The notes beneath the pieces are model-generated. The model was given only the letters and a program-made list of their open reading frames with translations, did no database searches and was not told the DNA's origin. Shown here piece after piece: positions 38,351-51,480 of a stretch of DNA of 64,000 bases. The stretch covers positions 436,310 to 500,309 of the forward strand of contig VXAU01003504.1 of the NCBI GenBank assembly GCA_013399695.1, written 5' to 3'. Every line of letters starts with the position of its first letter. The first letter of the stretch is position 1. The DNA is from Formicarius rufipectus. Taxonomy: Eukaryota; Chordata; Aves; Passeriformes; Formicariidae. Both the position numbers and the translations under genes were made by a program.

Positions 38351-41300
38351 AACGAGGGTATACTGTTGGGCTTCAACTGCACAGAAAACAGGCTTCACCC
38401 TAGTAATTACTGTTGTCTGCCCAGGTTCACCAACAGATACTACAATTCTACGTGACACTTTACATTCAATTAGCTCAGGAATGCAGAAACTCACAACGTG
38501 TACAACAAAAATCTGTTTGATGCTATCCGGTCAAGATTTGCTCAGGCACTTAAACTTGGGTTAAAATCCTAACAGAGACCGGTTACCATTATTTATTTTA
38601 GTACACTCCTTATAAAGAAATATAGAAGCCAGATATTGCAGTAAGCTCAGAAAGAAGTTTTATTGACAGCCATTGCTTTGCTTCAGTCAAAAAATCCACA
38701 GGCACTGTACATAAATGTGGATTTATTCTCCCTACACACTCTGATATCTGCAGCTCTAAAATACAGAAGAAATACTTACAAAAAATTTGGAGACAGAAGT
38801 TTAAAAACTCTTTTGTTCCTTTTATGTATAGCAATTTGAAATCTTGACTTAGAAGAAAATGATTTTTAAAAGCCTGACAGTGTACACATGTACACATCCC
38901 AGACAAATCTAAAAGCTGTTCTGTAACAGACATACCATTTCCAGCCAGAACACAAAACAACACTATCAAGATTTGTTGTGACTTGCTTCTGTACAATTTC
39001 TGGTTTAAAGACAGATTTTATGTTTAATTAGCAGTACGCTGAAAAATGGGACACAAGAATCTTAATCGGGCATCTTGTATGTAATGGAAGTTTAAACGAA
39101 TATTTAAATAGCTCAATGTTCCCAAGTTAATCAAATCTGATCCTCGAATTCATATGTAATTTAGGGGTCAAACTACCTGGTAAAAAGGCCATTACCAAAC
39201 CAAATTTATCAAACAAGTTTTATCTTTCACAGGTGTAGGAGAAAATGAAGCATAACTTTCTTGATACCAGTAAAGATGTATAGCTTTAAACACATTTTTA
39301 AGCTGAAAAACCCAAACCCATAGACTCAGTGAAGGGATAACAGGTTTTAAGTTGCAAAAACTTTAACCATCCAATAAAAACAGATGCACAAAATACAGCC
39401 TTGTGCAATGCTGTCCCATGACCATTCCTGCAAGCATGCCTGTTCTCCTTGTAACTCACAGCCCTAACACGGAGGCAGAACACCAGCAAGACAGCGAGTA
39501 CAAGCCTGGACAGCTGAAATACCGAGGCTGATGCAGCAGCACAAACCAGGAACAGCAATCTGATGGAGCAACTCACCCCGCAGAGCCATGCAAAAGGCAG
39601 GCAGAGGAGGAAAACGCCTTTCCTAAAGCAGCAAAACTCCGGTGACTGTGCTTACATACTCCGTACCCAGTGTGTCTGGGCTGTGCAGGCAGAGGGGAAG
39701 TTTCACAGTATGTGTAGTTTTAAGACATGAATATCTGTGCTCAGAAATATCCTATTTATCTTGGGTGCCCAGAAAACAACTGCACGTACAAATAAAACAG
39801 CTTACACTCAATGGAATCACGTCCATCTCCCGAGTATCCACTTACAAATACCAATCTAGAAACTGTATCTGCTACTCAAGCACCGTTCTCTGAGGAAAGA
39901 CGGGCCACGGCGCAGGAAAAAAATAAAAAATAATAATTCTGATCTAAGACTGATACTTATTCCACACAGTCCCTCGTTGCTGATGGAGAGGGATCACAAG
40001 CGCACAATGCAAGTTATTCGTTGACTAAATATCATCCCGAAATGCTGGGATATAAAGGTTGGGGGGATTAACACAAAAGGTCCCACTCCAAGACAAATGT
40101 CTCCTTCATAGTTCAGTTCACAGCCATCACCACTGCTCAGTCAGGCCTGCGATCCCAGAACGCCGGGCATATACCTGCTAACCAAACACAGCGAGCGCTT
40201 GGAAACATCTCTTGTTGATACTGGCATATTTTGAGAGGAGATTTTAATTACCACCGCGCTGAAAGAGACTTTTTAAACACGGGAAGATCCCAAATAGTTT
40301 CCGCTTCAAATCTCAGCACTTTCTGAAACAACTTCTAAAGAGGAATTACAAATTTGCCAGGCTGGCACAGTTCACACTCCACTTCCTCCCGTCTCCTCCT
40401 TCAGTCTCTCACCTCTTCCAAGCAAAAAAACACGAGACATGCAACAACTCCCCACTCTGTTTCTAAGCTTTTTGCAAAAGCCTAACACAATTTAACTGCA
40501 CATTTGTAGAGAGGTCACTTTTCAAAATAAATGCTGAGCAATGGATTAATTAGGAAGCACTAAAACAGGTTGGGGTTTGCTGTATCAATAAAATCACTTT
40601 GTGATTTTCAAACAAACCATAAATACCAGGGGGAAAAAACTTCAGCTCATATTTCTAAATATATATTTGGATTTAAACATTCTTCTCTAATAATTATGCT
40701 CTTTCACACAGCCTTACATTTCAGAAATTATCTGGACTGTGCTTATCTTCTTTTACTTTCAGTAAAAGACCAGAGTATGAAAAACTAAGATTTCTGAAGG
40801 AGAAAGGGCTGAATTTTAGTGCTGAATATTTTATCCTTACTGGATGGTAATTTTTCTACTCCCTCTACTGGCATACTTTAAAAGCAAGGAAGGAAAAACC
40901 TGAAGGGCATTCTAGCTTGTAAAACATAATGAGAAAGTATTTTTTGTAACCTCAAAATAATTGTTTGCACAACTTGGCAAAACATTAATCCCAAATCCTG
41001 GGGATTTTTGAGCCACCAACAAACTTTGGGCAGATTTCTTCATTGTAAAAATTAACTGAGCACCTCAAAATAAACATCCTGGCCACTTGGTGTTAGAATT
41101 ACTATCAAGTAGTCCCATCACCTGTCACTGCTCTGATCAAAACAGGTCACTCCCTCAAACATACTATTTGGCCAGGAAAAGCCCCAAAGAGCTATCTACG
41201 GAATAGAAATCCACATGATTACCACAAGTCTATAGAAATAAGCAAAAACATCCTGAGCTTAATGAGCTGCTACTTAAATGTTAGACAGTGCTCTGTGAAC

Positions 41301-42405
41301 CATTTTATATTAAAATTGCATAGTTCTAAACATCACACATAGAAGAAGTATTGTTTGACACAGTGCCATTTTGATGATAAATTGCAATCTACAGCTCAAA
41401 TAATTCTAGCCAGGGATTAACATTTCAGAGGCTGAGCCAGAGATTATGTGTGTGGATCTTGAATTTCATCATCTCCCTTCGGCACAATACCTCATTCTTC
41501 CCTTTTTCATCTATTCTCTCATGAAGGGTCAGGAAAGCTTAGCCTTGCTGTTTCATTCATTTCATCTCTACATTAACCAGATACCTTGCAGTCTTCAGTT
41601 CTTACGTGTTATTCCATTACAAACACTACAGCTACACTGCACTGTGCTCCGGCTAATGAGGCATGTACCAAATCAAAGGCTGCCATCAAGTGGTTGTAGC
41701 GCACCGCCAGCACTATGCAAAGCCGGGGCTCTGCCCGGGGTTTCACCAGGACATGCTGGACAGGCTGGATTGAACTCTGCTGCAATTTAAAGCTTTGGGG
41801 GAAAAATTCAGGTGCTATGAGATGGTGGTTCCCACGCTATTTCATTTCGTTATTTTTAAGGTCCAGCCCAACCTGGCTGGCAGCACCACGCAGAAGACAT
41901 TCCTGTTTCTCACCATTCTGGGCCAGCAGGCTCCAGAATTGTCTCTGCCATCGTGTACTCGGCTGCTCATCATTGTGCAGCAGAGGACAAGTGGAGAACA
42001 GCCTTCAAAACCACTCAAAAACCTCCCAAGCCAGCAGTGGGAGAACAAGAGTGCCATAGGGTGGGGGTGTCCCAGAAGGTGGGGAGAATAAATACAACTT
42101 CTTGTGCCACTGTACCCAGTTTGAAATCAAACTGAGTTAATACTTGTTAGTCTACACCCTACACTTGAAGGCAATGTGAGAGCTCTTCCCTGCAGTGACA
42201 GTGATGAGTATCTTCAGCATTACTCAGCAATTTGAAGCAGGAATGACTCCATAGCTTGTTGTTCAGCACAAGTATTCAGTGTGACCCACAAAACTGGCCT
42301 TCCCACATGGATGGGGTATGGCCATACACAGCCCATTACTCCACCTCATCTTTGCCCAGCAGGTAACAACCAGCCAAACCAAACCAAAGCAAAGCACACT
42401 TTCAA

Positions 42406-42920
42406 GGAATCACACAGGTTCACAGAATGGGTAAGGTTGGAAGGGACCACAGTGGGGTCATCTGGTGTACCCTTCACACTCAAGCAGAGTCCCCTAGAGC
42501 GCATTACTCAGGACTGTGTCTAGATGGCTTTTGAATATCTCCATTGAGAGAGACTGCACAACCTCTCTGGACAACCTTTTTAGTGCTCAGTTACTGTCAC
42601 AGTAAAGTTTTTCTTCCTTATACTCAGATAGGACTTCCCTTGTTCCAGTTTGTGCCTGTTGCCTCCATCCTCTTGATGCCCTCTTTCAGGTACTGATCTG
42701 CATTGGTAAGAACCCCTCACAGGCTGAACAGGCCCAGTTCCATCAGCTTTTCCTCATAACTGTGGTGCTTCAGTCTCCTCATCATCTCCACAGCCCTCCA
42801 CTGGATTTTCTCCAGGACCTCCATGTCCCTCCTGTACAGAGGAACCCAGAACTGGACACACCACTCCAGGTGAGGCCTCTCCAGGGCTGCACAGAGGGGC
42901 AGAATTACTTCCTTCAACCT
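42406..42920 (-). mobile_element. CR1 retrotransposon 3' fragment with ORF2 remnant
   Basis: On the minus strand, positions 42917 to about 42717 encode the C-terminal end of CR1 ORF2: EVILPLCAALERPHLEWCVQ, FWVPLYRRDMEVLEKIQWRA, MMRRLKHHSYEEKLMELGLF, then a stop directly after SL, where intact copies continue. The 3' UTR follows at lower coordinates and ends in the diagnostic segment seen on the plus strand as CACAGAATGGGTAAGGTTGG then AAGGGACCAC. The copy is 5'-truncated, about 510 bp, and in the same orientation as EHBP1. Confidence 0.9.
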
Positions 42921-43670
42921 CCTTCTTCTCCCTTCCTCCCTCTCACTTTCCAGTGCACTGAGACAGGTTTTTTCCCAATGAAAAAGAATGGTGTTAATCT
43001 AATAACTGTGGCAATTTTGCTACTATAGGAAGAAAGTTTTGCACATGCTATGGGACACAGAGAAGTTCTTCATGGTAGGGATGAGACTGAAGATTATCCA
43101 GTTGTGTCTCATCAGATAATGGCCATTCACAGAGTGACTTCCAGAAACTCAGCTGTCACTTAAAATTTAACACCTTGCACTTGGCAAAGAAAATGTGATT
43201 TTAATGTAATTGATGAAGACAGACACAATTCCCTTCATTTCTGAAAGGATTTGGTTCCGAAGTATAAAAAGCTGAACAGCCATGACCAAACCAGCACAGC
43301 CACAGACTTTTTAAGGACATAACTTCAACCCTGTTTTTTCCTCTGGTAGTGACAACGAAATGTCCATGCTCAAGGAATGAGGTCCTAATTCTTCTGAGAC
43401 ACTGAGATTATTCTATACCACTGTTCTTATCTCAACCTGTGACCTTTTGTGAATTTTTTTCACCCATTCTCCTCTCCATCCTGCCACAGGGGGAGAGGGG
43501 AGCAAATCAGCACATGGTTTGAGGAGTCTCAGTGGGAGCACTAAATTAGGGAATACCATTCCTAAACCACGACAGCCCTTCACAGAAAAGCTGTACACAA
43601 ATTTCCAAAGACTGAACTAGAGGGGGGGGGGGGGGAAATAAATTTACCAAGAACAAAACTGAGCCTAAGG

Positions 43671-43728
43671 NNNNNNNNNNNNNNNNNNNNNNNNNNNNNN
43701 NNNNNNNNNNNNNNNNNNNNNNNNNNNN
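43671..43728. other. Assembly gap (58 N)
   Basis: Fifty-eight undetermined bases. Left of it lie a run of 14 G (43622-43635) and AAATAAATTTACCAAGAAC. To the right lie a run of 13 G (43755-43767) and CGAAATAAACTTACCAAGAA. The gap therefore lies between two near-identical copies of one sequence, at a poly-G tract that is hard to sequence. Confidence 0.98.
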
Positions 43729-44635
43729 GAGAGACAAAAAGGAGGGAAGAGGGAGGGGGGGGGGGGGCGAAATAAACTTACCAAGAACCAAACTGATGCT
43801 CAGGTGCTTCCCAAAGTATTGCACAATAAGAGCAAGAGAAATTAAGAAGACAGAAAGAGCTTGGTTTCATGAAGCACCAGAGAGCTGCTTCATCCAAAGG
43901 GGAGACTGATGAGAAGGATGCATGTGGTGATGAACAGGCTGCATTGAAGACTGAACTTTGACCAAGCCCAGGTGAAACATTCAAACTACTCCACAGATTT
44001 TGAATATTCTTTGGGATAATATCCTTCCTCAACAGTGTCTATTTAAAAACTCAAATCTTTCCCAATAAACTAGTTGCTTTGGTTATACTATGCCATTAAA
44101 GTTACATAACATGGATTAAAACTAATTATGAGGAACATTTATACAGATGATTCACGGAACAACAAGTACATAAACTTTATACTAATTCTTTGCTGATGGA
44201 TCTTCAGGGTTATTTTTCAAACATTCCATTTTGTCCCTTCCTTGACAAATACACAGATAAAATCCTCCCAAACTCATCCCATTCCTTCCTGTGGCTGCTC
44301 CTGGAAGCAAGCACCCGATGCCTCTGTCACTGAGACTTTGGGCACAAAGCCCACCCCTTTGGTGGGGAAAGGTGGAAAGGTATAAGGTTTTGTCAGAGAG
44401 GTTTTGATGGTAGTTGATTTGTGTGTTCCTTTTGAACATTTTAATGAATTTATTCAGCACTCAAATGTGGAAAGGACTACCAAATCTCACACTCCAAATA
44501 ACTCCTCACTCTTCACTGGTGAAAAAAAAAAAATCAAATGTAAGTAATTTCCATTTCAGGGATCTACTTTACAGATAAAATTAAGAGAGACAATTCTTCA
44601 CGTAATTTTCAACACCACTTTTGATTTGTAAATAT

Positions 44636-44651
44636 TGTGTGTGTGTGTGTT
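44636..44651 (+). repeat. (TG)n microsatellite
   Basis: Eight TG units. Confidence 0.9.
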
Positions 44652-45163
44652 GACTTTTTTTGTGCTGTGCCTTTCTGTGACAGGGAATGGCTTCATGGAA
44701 CTGTTTTGCTTTAGGGAGCAAAACTTTAGAGAATTTCTTTAATCTTATCCCTTGCTGAGCAAAATACTCTTATAGTATAAATCATCAAACCTATATACAA
44801 AAACTGAGCCTTTAAATGAAACCTCTGAAAACTAGTAAGTGTATTTACTTTAAAGTCCTCACAGTCAGGCATGGCAGTTTTGTATCTCAGGCAATGCCGC
44901 ACATGGTATTAAAACAAGCTTAGAGAACCTGGCATCCATTTTGCCCAGCCTGCCGTTCTGCCACACTGCCAGGAAGGACAGGTCAGTTTGTTCTCAGCTC
45001 TGGTCTACAGAAAACACACCAGAAGCAGAAATGTTGCTATTTAACAGTGCAATGCAACACACAACTGTGTCACTTTCAGGCTTTAAATGAATTATTCTTG
45101 GTGTGTATATATATACTGATTTTCAGGCCCCTGGAAAATGTAAGAAACATTGCTGAAGCACAG

Positions 45164-45535
45164 TGTTGTGGTACTCCCCTGTTCAGTGTTCCCACTGAGA
45201 CTCTCCAAACCACAAGCCGCTCACTCGCTCACCCTCTCTCCTCCTCTGGAGAGGAGAATTGGAGGCAGAAAAGGTAAATATCATGGTTGAAAATAAGAAC
45301 ATTTTACTGGAGACAGCAATGAGATAAGAAAACAGACAGCAACACAACAAAACTAATAAGAGAGGGCACAAAAAATGAACTATTCACATGTAAACCCCCT
45401 GGCAACAGATGCCAACTGGAAAAGAGCCCTTCCCCTGTCCCTGGAAAATGATGTGAGGTGGTACAGAACAACCTCTGGGTCCTGGCCATGATCCCTCCTG
45501 CAAAAATTAACCCCATCCTGGTGGGAACCAGGACA
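45164..45535 (-). mobile_element. Solo LTR of an avian endogenous retrovirus
   Basis: On the minus strand this 372-bp element starts TGTCCTGGTTCCCACCAGGA followed by TGGGGTTAATTTT and ends with GTACCACAACA, so it has TG...CA ends. The interior has features of a common avian LTR family: CAGAGGTTGTTCTGTACCAC, AGGGCTCTTTTCC, and near the end GAGCGAGTGAGCGGCTTGTG. The five bases on either side, CACAG (45159-45163) and TACAG (45536-45540), form a target-site duplication with one mismatch. No internal viral genes are present, so it is a solo LTR left after LTR-LTR recombination. It lies in the same orientation as EHBP1. Confidence 0.8.
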
Positions 45536-48500
45536 TACAGCCCACTGTGCTCAGAACAACAAACTGAATGGGTCCCAAATTGAGCAGAAATTCAGTTTAA
45601 TCTTACATTTATGCTAGTACATGGAAACAGAGAAAACACCGAGCAGTTATGAAATGTCTTTATGACACTACTTGACACCATTTTGTTCGGGCAATCTTTC
45701 CAGCCAAGGCTCAGGTTGCCACCACACTTAAGCCAAACCAGAAAAAGTTCATTTCTCCTGCCTGTCAGGATCCAAGAAGCAGTTTGGCCCAGATATATAT
45801 AATGTGAAACACTAAGAATAGAGAAATACTTCACATGAAAAAAACACAGTATAACGGTGAAGCATCAATTCAGAATAAGGAATATGCTGGGAGGGAAATG
45901 AATGAAATGGCATCAATTAAGTTATGGAGGTCAATTAATTTCTATTATATTAGACTCTATTAAGACAGCTAACAAGCAAAGATAAGAGACTGAAGGCAAT
46001 AACACTCAGTACTATTACACTGCCAGATGGTTTTCCTTAATAGCAAGGCTTTTTCAGGAGGCCAGAACTCTTATTTTCCTGTCAGCTGGCTACAGTTCTG
46101 CTGGTGGCCACTATTTTTAAATAATATGCTCTCAGTTAAATTACAACTGCTTGCATGTACAATCCTATCCAGTTACTTAATGCAGAGCTACATTTTACAC
46201 AATAATGGATATTTTAATTCATTTTTTGACATATATTTCCATACCTGGAGCACAGGCAATTGCAAGGTATTATCTCAAATCAACCCAAATAGCCAATCTG
46301 ACTCCCAGATTATCTGCCTTCGAAGGTGACTTATGTCAAAAATATTTTTTATTAAATGCATTGCCATTTTTTCCATTTTCTACACTGAATATTTTGTACT
46401 ACATGGCTGCAGCATATGCTGTTTTAACACCATACAGCTACCAGGTCAAAAATGAGATTTATCCATCATAATGCTGCCCCAGACAGCAGTATTTTACATA
46501 ATGATATTCTGAACCACATCGAGAGCAAACGCATAACTGTGACTGTATGGAGAAGTAAAAACACACTCAGACACCAAAAAACCAGGAAAAATGTGGCAGG
46601 CTGAACAAGCTTAAAAGCAAATACTTTTCCATTAAAAGGCAACTTGCCTGGCTCAGCTTATGCCTGGAGTATGATTAGAACCCCACTGTAAAACAATTAC
46701 CAAGACATTCTTCTGTATTTGATGTCTGAAAGAGAAACGACCTCACGCAGGCTCTGCCTCTTGCATGCACTGGCAAGTGTATTTTACTGCTGATTTTCTA
46801 TGAATAAACATATGCTAAGAGTAGCTGAAACACACTGCTGGTTTTAAACATGCCTAATGTAGTATTAGAGGTTTGTTTCCAAAGCTGTCTGCCTTGTTTA
46901 TCAGCTTCTTCCCTCCAGCTGGCAAAGAACACCATTGATAGCAACTCCAATCAGTTGTCTTGCACAGTACCCTCAGCATTAGGTGAAATGTTCTTCTAGC
47001 AGGAAATAACCTCCCATCAAAAACCTAAACAAAATGATTCTAAGCAATTTAGAAAACAGTTGTACTTTACCACTGTGAATCAATAATAACCATATAAATT
47101 CATCACAAACGTTGCAGTGCCTCACACCCAGGCTGCACTGCCCAGCACATTTCTGTCTCCAGCTGCCACTTGCAAGACCCTCCCGTGTAACTGTGGCATA
47201 AATATCAGAAAATGAGACGTCTCCTTTACCAGAAAGTTTTAAGCTGAAATGCTATAGTATAGTTTTCAAAACTGCCATATCATCTGCCAAATTATACTTT
47301 GATGTAGATCCACTTAGTGAAGCTATTAGCAAAACATCAGAAACAACACTATCTAAAGGACAGTTTGGGCACTGCATTTCATTTAGGAGATGAAGATCAA
47401 ATAACAAAAGAAAATGTTCATAACTATTTTTGAAAGAACACAGTAGAGAAGAGTTGGATAGACTCACATTTGATACCTATTCAAGATAAAAAAATGTATT
47501 AAAAGTGTAAAAAGTTAATTAGATATTAGAAGTTATTTCAACCATTTTTCTACAATTACCATTTAAGGAAGACTTTTGCCATCTCTCAGCTTTGCTTTAA
47601 TAGATTGTTACATATTAATGACAAAAAGGATAAACAGTGGCCCTCATTTCAGGAGATCTAGGCCTGGTCTTGTTTTGGTCAGAAGGACAATGACATTGCA
47701 GCATGGCCTGAGCAAGCACCACTGGAAGCAGCCACCAGGCTTGGCTTGGGGACACGGAGGTGGCTGTGGGTGAAGACATCAATTAATTGACAGAGATGTT
47801 CAGAAAAGCTTGTGCAGGGCTTGCCCTCACAATGCCCACCTGCAACCAGGGCTGCTGATGCCTCCCCTCTGTGCTGGGCCACATAGAGGGGAAAACATCC
47901 ACAGCGGTGCCTCGCTCGTGCTGCACTTGCTCTAAATACAGGTGGAGGTTTACTTGTCCTACAGCACTTGGTGCAAAATTTCTCCAGCAGAACACTTGTG
48001 CAATCCACTTCCACTGTCTTCTGCACTGTACAGGGAGGGTGCAGAATCCAAGGGGCTTTTTAAGTAAAGGGACATCCATAGGGTCAATGTGGACAGGGAG
48101 GAGAGTCACTCGCTCTCAGACACCCTAAAACAGAGCAGTGTGCTCTGTACACAAGCCTCTCTCCTGTTCCCTTCCAGAGTCAGCACCCTGCCCCTGGAAC
48201 ATGCTCCACTTTTAGTTAAAACTGCCCAGAAATGTCATCACGGTGCACAGGAGGAACAACAAGGTATTAATGGAAAGGCACAGGATCAGGCTCTGAGGAA
48301 GATTTCCTAGCCTGGCTCCTTTACAGCCAGAGCAGCCAATCAAGACGACAATTTCTGCAAGTTTTGCTCCAAAAACCTAATCTCGGAGATTTCTCAACTA
48401 GAACAAAGTGCTAAATATTTAATGAAAGCAAAAACTAAAAGTAAAACAAGTTTCCTGAGTCTCTGTTACATTTAAAGCAGAGCAAGAGGGAGACAGCTGA

Positions 48501-50497
48501 CAAAGCAGCATTTAATTCCGAGCTCTATCTACACCAGAATACTCTGCCTAATTTACACAGGCAGCCACAGTTCACATAATCACACACAGCAGAATATGAC
48601 AGGGGAATTAAAGGACCAGGAAAGCATGTCTGAACTATGAGCTATTCTAAATATATTAAATGCAGACATTTAATTCAGAAAAAGACTAACCAGGTCGATT
48701 CTTATTTTAGGCAAAAACTTCTTTAGAGCAAAAAATACAAAATGAATGGAGAGGATTTTTATTATTTTTTCTTGAGCAAAGGAAATAGACAATTTAAACT
48801 TAAGCTCCCACATGCTACAAAGATGCACTAGAAGAGATACTCACGATTTTGTAATACATTGGGGTATGGAAACTGATCAGCAAATAAGGAACCATCCCAT
48901 TCCATGTGTCAGTCTTTTTCCCCAGGTCCTTTCAGCAAACAGCACCAGCAGTACTTGGGATTTCAATTCCTTCCCAGCAGTTCTTTCCAGAAACAGGTGG
49001 GAAGATTTGACTTGGGCTTTCATTCAGATGTAAAGTGAAAATTGCTTTCGCTGAGTTAGTGTTGCAGTGGTGCTGTGGTAAAAGCCATTTAACCATCCAG
49101 TAAAAAAGGTGTGATTTTCTCAAAATTTTGGGCTAATTACTGTTCCCCTTCAAAAGAGCCATTTCTCAAAAAGCTTCATCTGGAAAACAACATATCCAGA
49201 GCTGTATCCGATGAAAACTTAAATTCTTGCTAACACCTCATTTTATTGTATCAAATTTAAAATTAGTCTCCTTTAAGACTAGAAACATTCGTTTCTATAT
49301 CCCATGCACCTGCCCTCTCTTGTCCGCTACTTTCACCCTATTTATCACCTTTTTTTGTGTTGTCACTCCTATAAATAATAGATGGGCATTTTAAGAGAGA
49401 GAAAAAATCTCTGCAAACCTGTGAGTGACAAAACATGCTTCAGGGCATTAAAAATGAAAAATCATCATAAGCAACCACGATATTGAATTTCAGGAGCAAT
49501 GGGGGAAATGGTGGGCTGGGGGGTTGACAACCACAAGAACAACAAACACACTTGTACCAATAAAATGAAGCTGGATTATGTCAAACGCTCTGTAATGTTT
49601 TCTAATGTTTATCTCATTTGGAGGCTTTACTGATATTTGAGTGGAGGCGAGTTCAGAACTCTTTTTGGGTTGGGGCTACTGAAGTTACACAGGAGCAACA
49701 CACAGAAGGAAAAGTCAGATCTCATTTTTTCAGCTTAAACTTGTGAGTCTTTGTAACCCTTTGCTGTAGGCTAAAATGAACAGCAAACTCTAAACTGCTT
49801 TTTTCTCACATTTCAGCAGTTCCATTGGACTTATTCTGCTGGGCAAACTGCTCAGAATAACCTTTATTGGTTAAGATACAAAAAAAATGACTGGAAGCAT
49901 AGCTGCATCTCACAGAAGGATGGATATCTGACATAATTCACTGCCAAGCTTGAAATGTCAGCATGGCTTTTTTCACCATGCATTACATTAATATTAAAAA
50001 AAGCACCATTAGGAAACAGTGGTCTAAAATGGAATCAAAACATTTTGGATAACTCTCTAGAAAGGACAGGTGCAGAAGCGAGTTCAGTTTCCAAGATCCC
50101 ACCACAAGAACAGCCCGGGAATCCTGCCTGGAATGCAGGCAGAACTGGGCACTGCTAGACCCTGAAACCAAGGGACAGCAGGAGCAGAGCAGGACACTAA
50201 GCACTCCCTCACATCGGTGAGGCCGTGGAAAGAGAATGCTGATGATCTGCTAATGCACTTATGGGAAAGGAAATCCCATATGTAACCACTATCACATCAG
50301 TGGGGTGGAGGAGGGAGCCTTCAGCCACACGAAAGCAGCATCTGTTGTCCACAGCCATCATTGCTAAGACAAGCAGCAGCAGTCTGGAACTGTACCAACA
50401 GAGATTTGGGCTGGAACCATTCCCAAAAAGCAGGACAACGGAGGACTGGAACTGGCTGGCTGGCAACCCTGCGCAGAGCCCACCTGTCAGAGGTTTC

Positions 50498-51480
50498 TGT
50501 GGCTGAATTTTAGTATCAGGGAGGGCTACCAAGGTGGTTTCTGTTAGAAGCTGCTTAGAAGTTTCCCCTGTCCCGTGGAGCCAATGACAGACAGGTCCAG
50601 GAGGGACTTCCTGCTGATGGCCAAAGTCGAGCCAATCAGGAATCACAGTCACAGCTCTGTGATAACATATTTAAGAATTTAGGAGTGTGGAACAGCTGGA
50701 AATTCCAGCCATGGGATAACAACGCAGAGATCAAAGTCGGAGCAGGAGTAGGAGAAGGAGAGACCCCACAGCAGCAGGGGGGGAAGGACTCAAAGCTATG
50801 ACCCTCCTGCAGCCCATAGAGGAGCAGGTGGATGCATGAAGGAGGCTGTTACCCCATGGGTGGCCCAGGATGGAGCAAGGTCCTGGAAGAGACTCCTGGA
50901 AAAGGAGACCCACGCCGGAGCAGGTTTTTCCCCCCAACAGAAGTGTTGCCCAGGGGGTGGACTCACGTTGGAGAGTCTATCGAGGACTGTCTCCTGTGGA
51001 GGGACCCCATGGGAGCAGGAGGAGGACTCAGAGCTGTGGCCCCCCTGCAGCCCGTGGGGAGGATCATGGTGGAGCAGCTGTCCCTCTGCAGCCCATGGAG
51101 GACCATCAGGGTGCACAGACCCCCACTGCACCCCATGGGTGATCCCTAGAACAGCACATTGAGAAGAACTGCTGTCTGAGAGGGACTGGTTTATTTATAT
51201 TTCTTAATCTTTAGTTCTTATCGTGTTAGTACTAAATTTAAGTATTTTAGCCACTGTGAGTTTGTTTTGCTAAGCTGTTTTGCCTTTTCTCCTTTTCCTT
51301 TCCCTCTGGGAAAGGGGGGAGGCCTGGAGGTTTGGGTGGACATTGGATCAGAACTGCCACATCATCTTAAAAAACTTTTTAAAAAACTTTTTAAAACAGT
51401 TTATCAAGTGTTTGCCTGGAATTATGCCTCCTTGAGGCAACAGCACAAGTCGGGGGGGCTGCCTCCAGCCCCAGCCTACA
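50498..51480 (+). mobile_element. Long avian endogenous-retrovirus LTR
   Basis: It begins TGTGGCTGAATTTTAGTATC, goes on with GTTAGAAGCTGCTTAGAAGT, a GATAACATATTTAAGAATTT TATA-like site (about 50661-50680) and AATTCCAGCCATGGGATAAC. A GC-rich part follows with repeated units of the type CAGCCCATGGAGGA and ACTCACGTTGGAGAG (about 50780-51150), then a T-rich 3' part. This layout matches an avian LTR family related to the fragment at 6439-6660. Both ends are approximate and I found no clear target-site duplication. Open frames inside it are products of its repeated GC-rich units, not genes. It is antisense to EHBP1. Confidence 0.7.

Noticed and set aside
50209..51162. Several overlapping open frames on both strands
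   Set aside because: They come from the LTR at 50498-51480 and its repeated GC-rich units; none encodes a retroviral protein.
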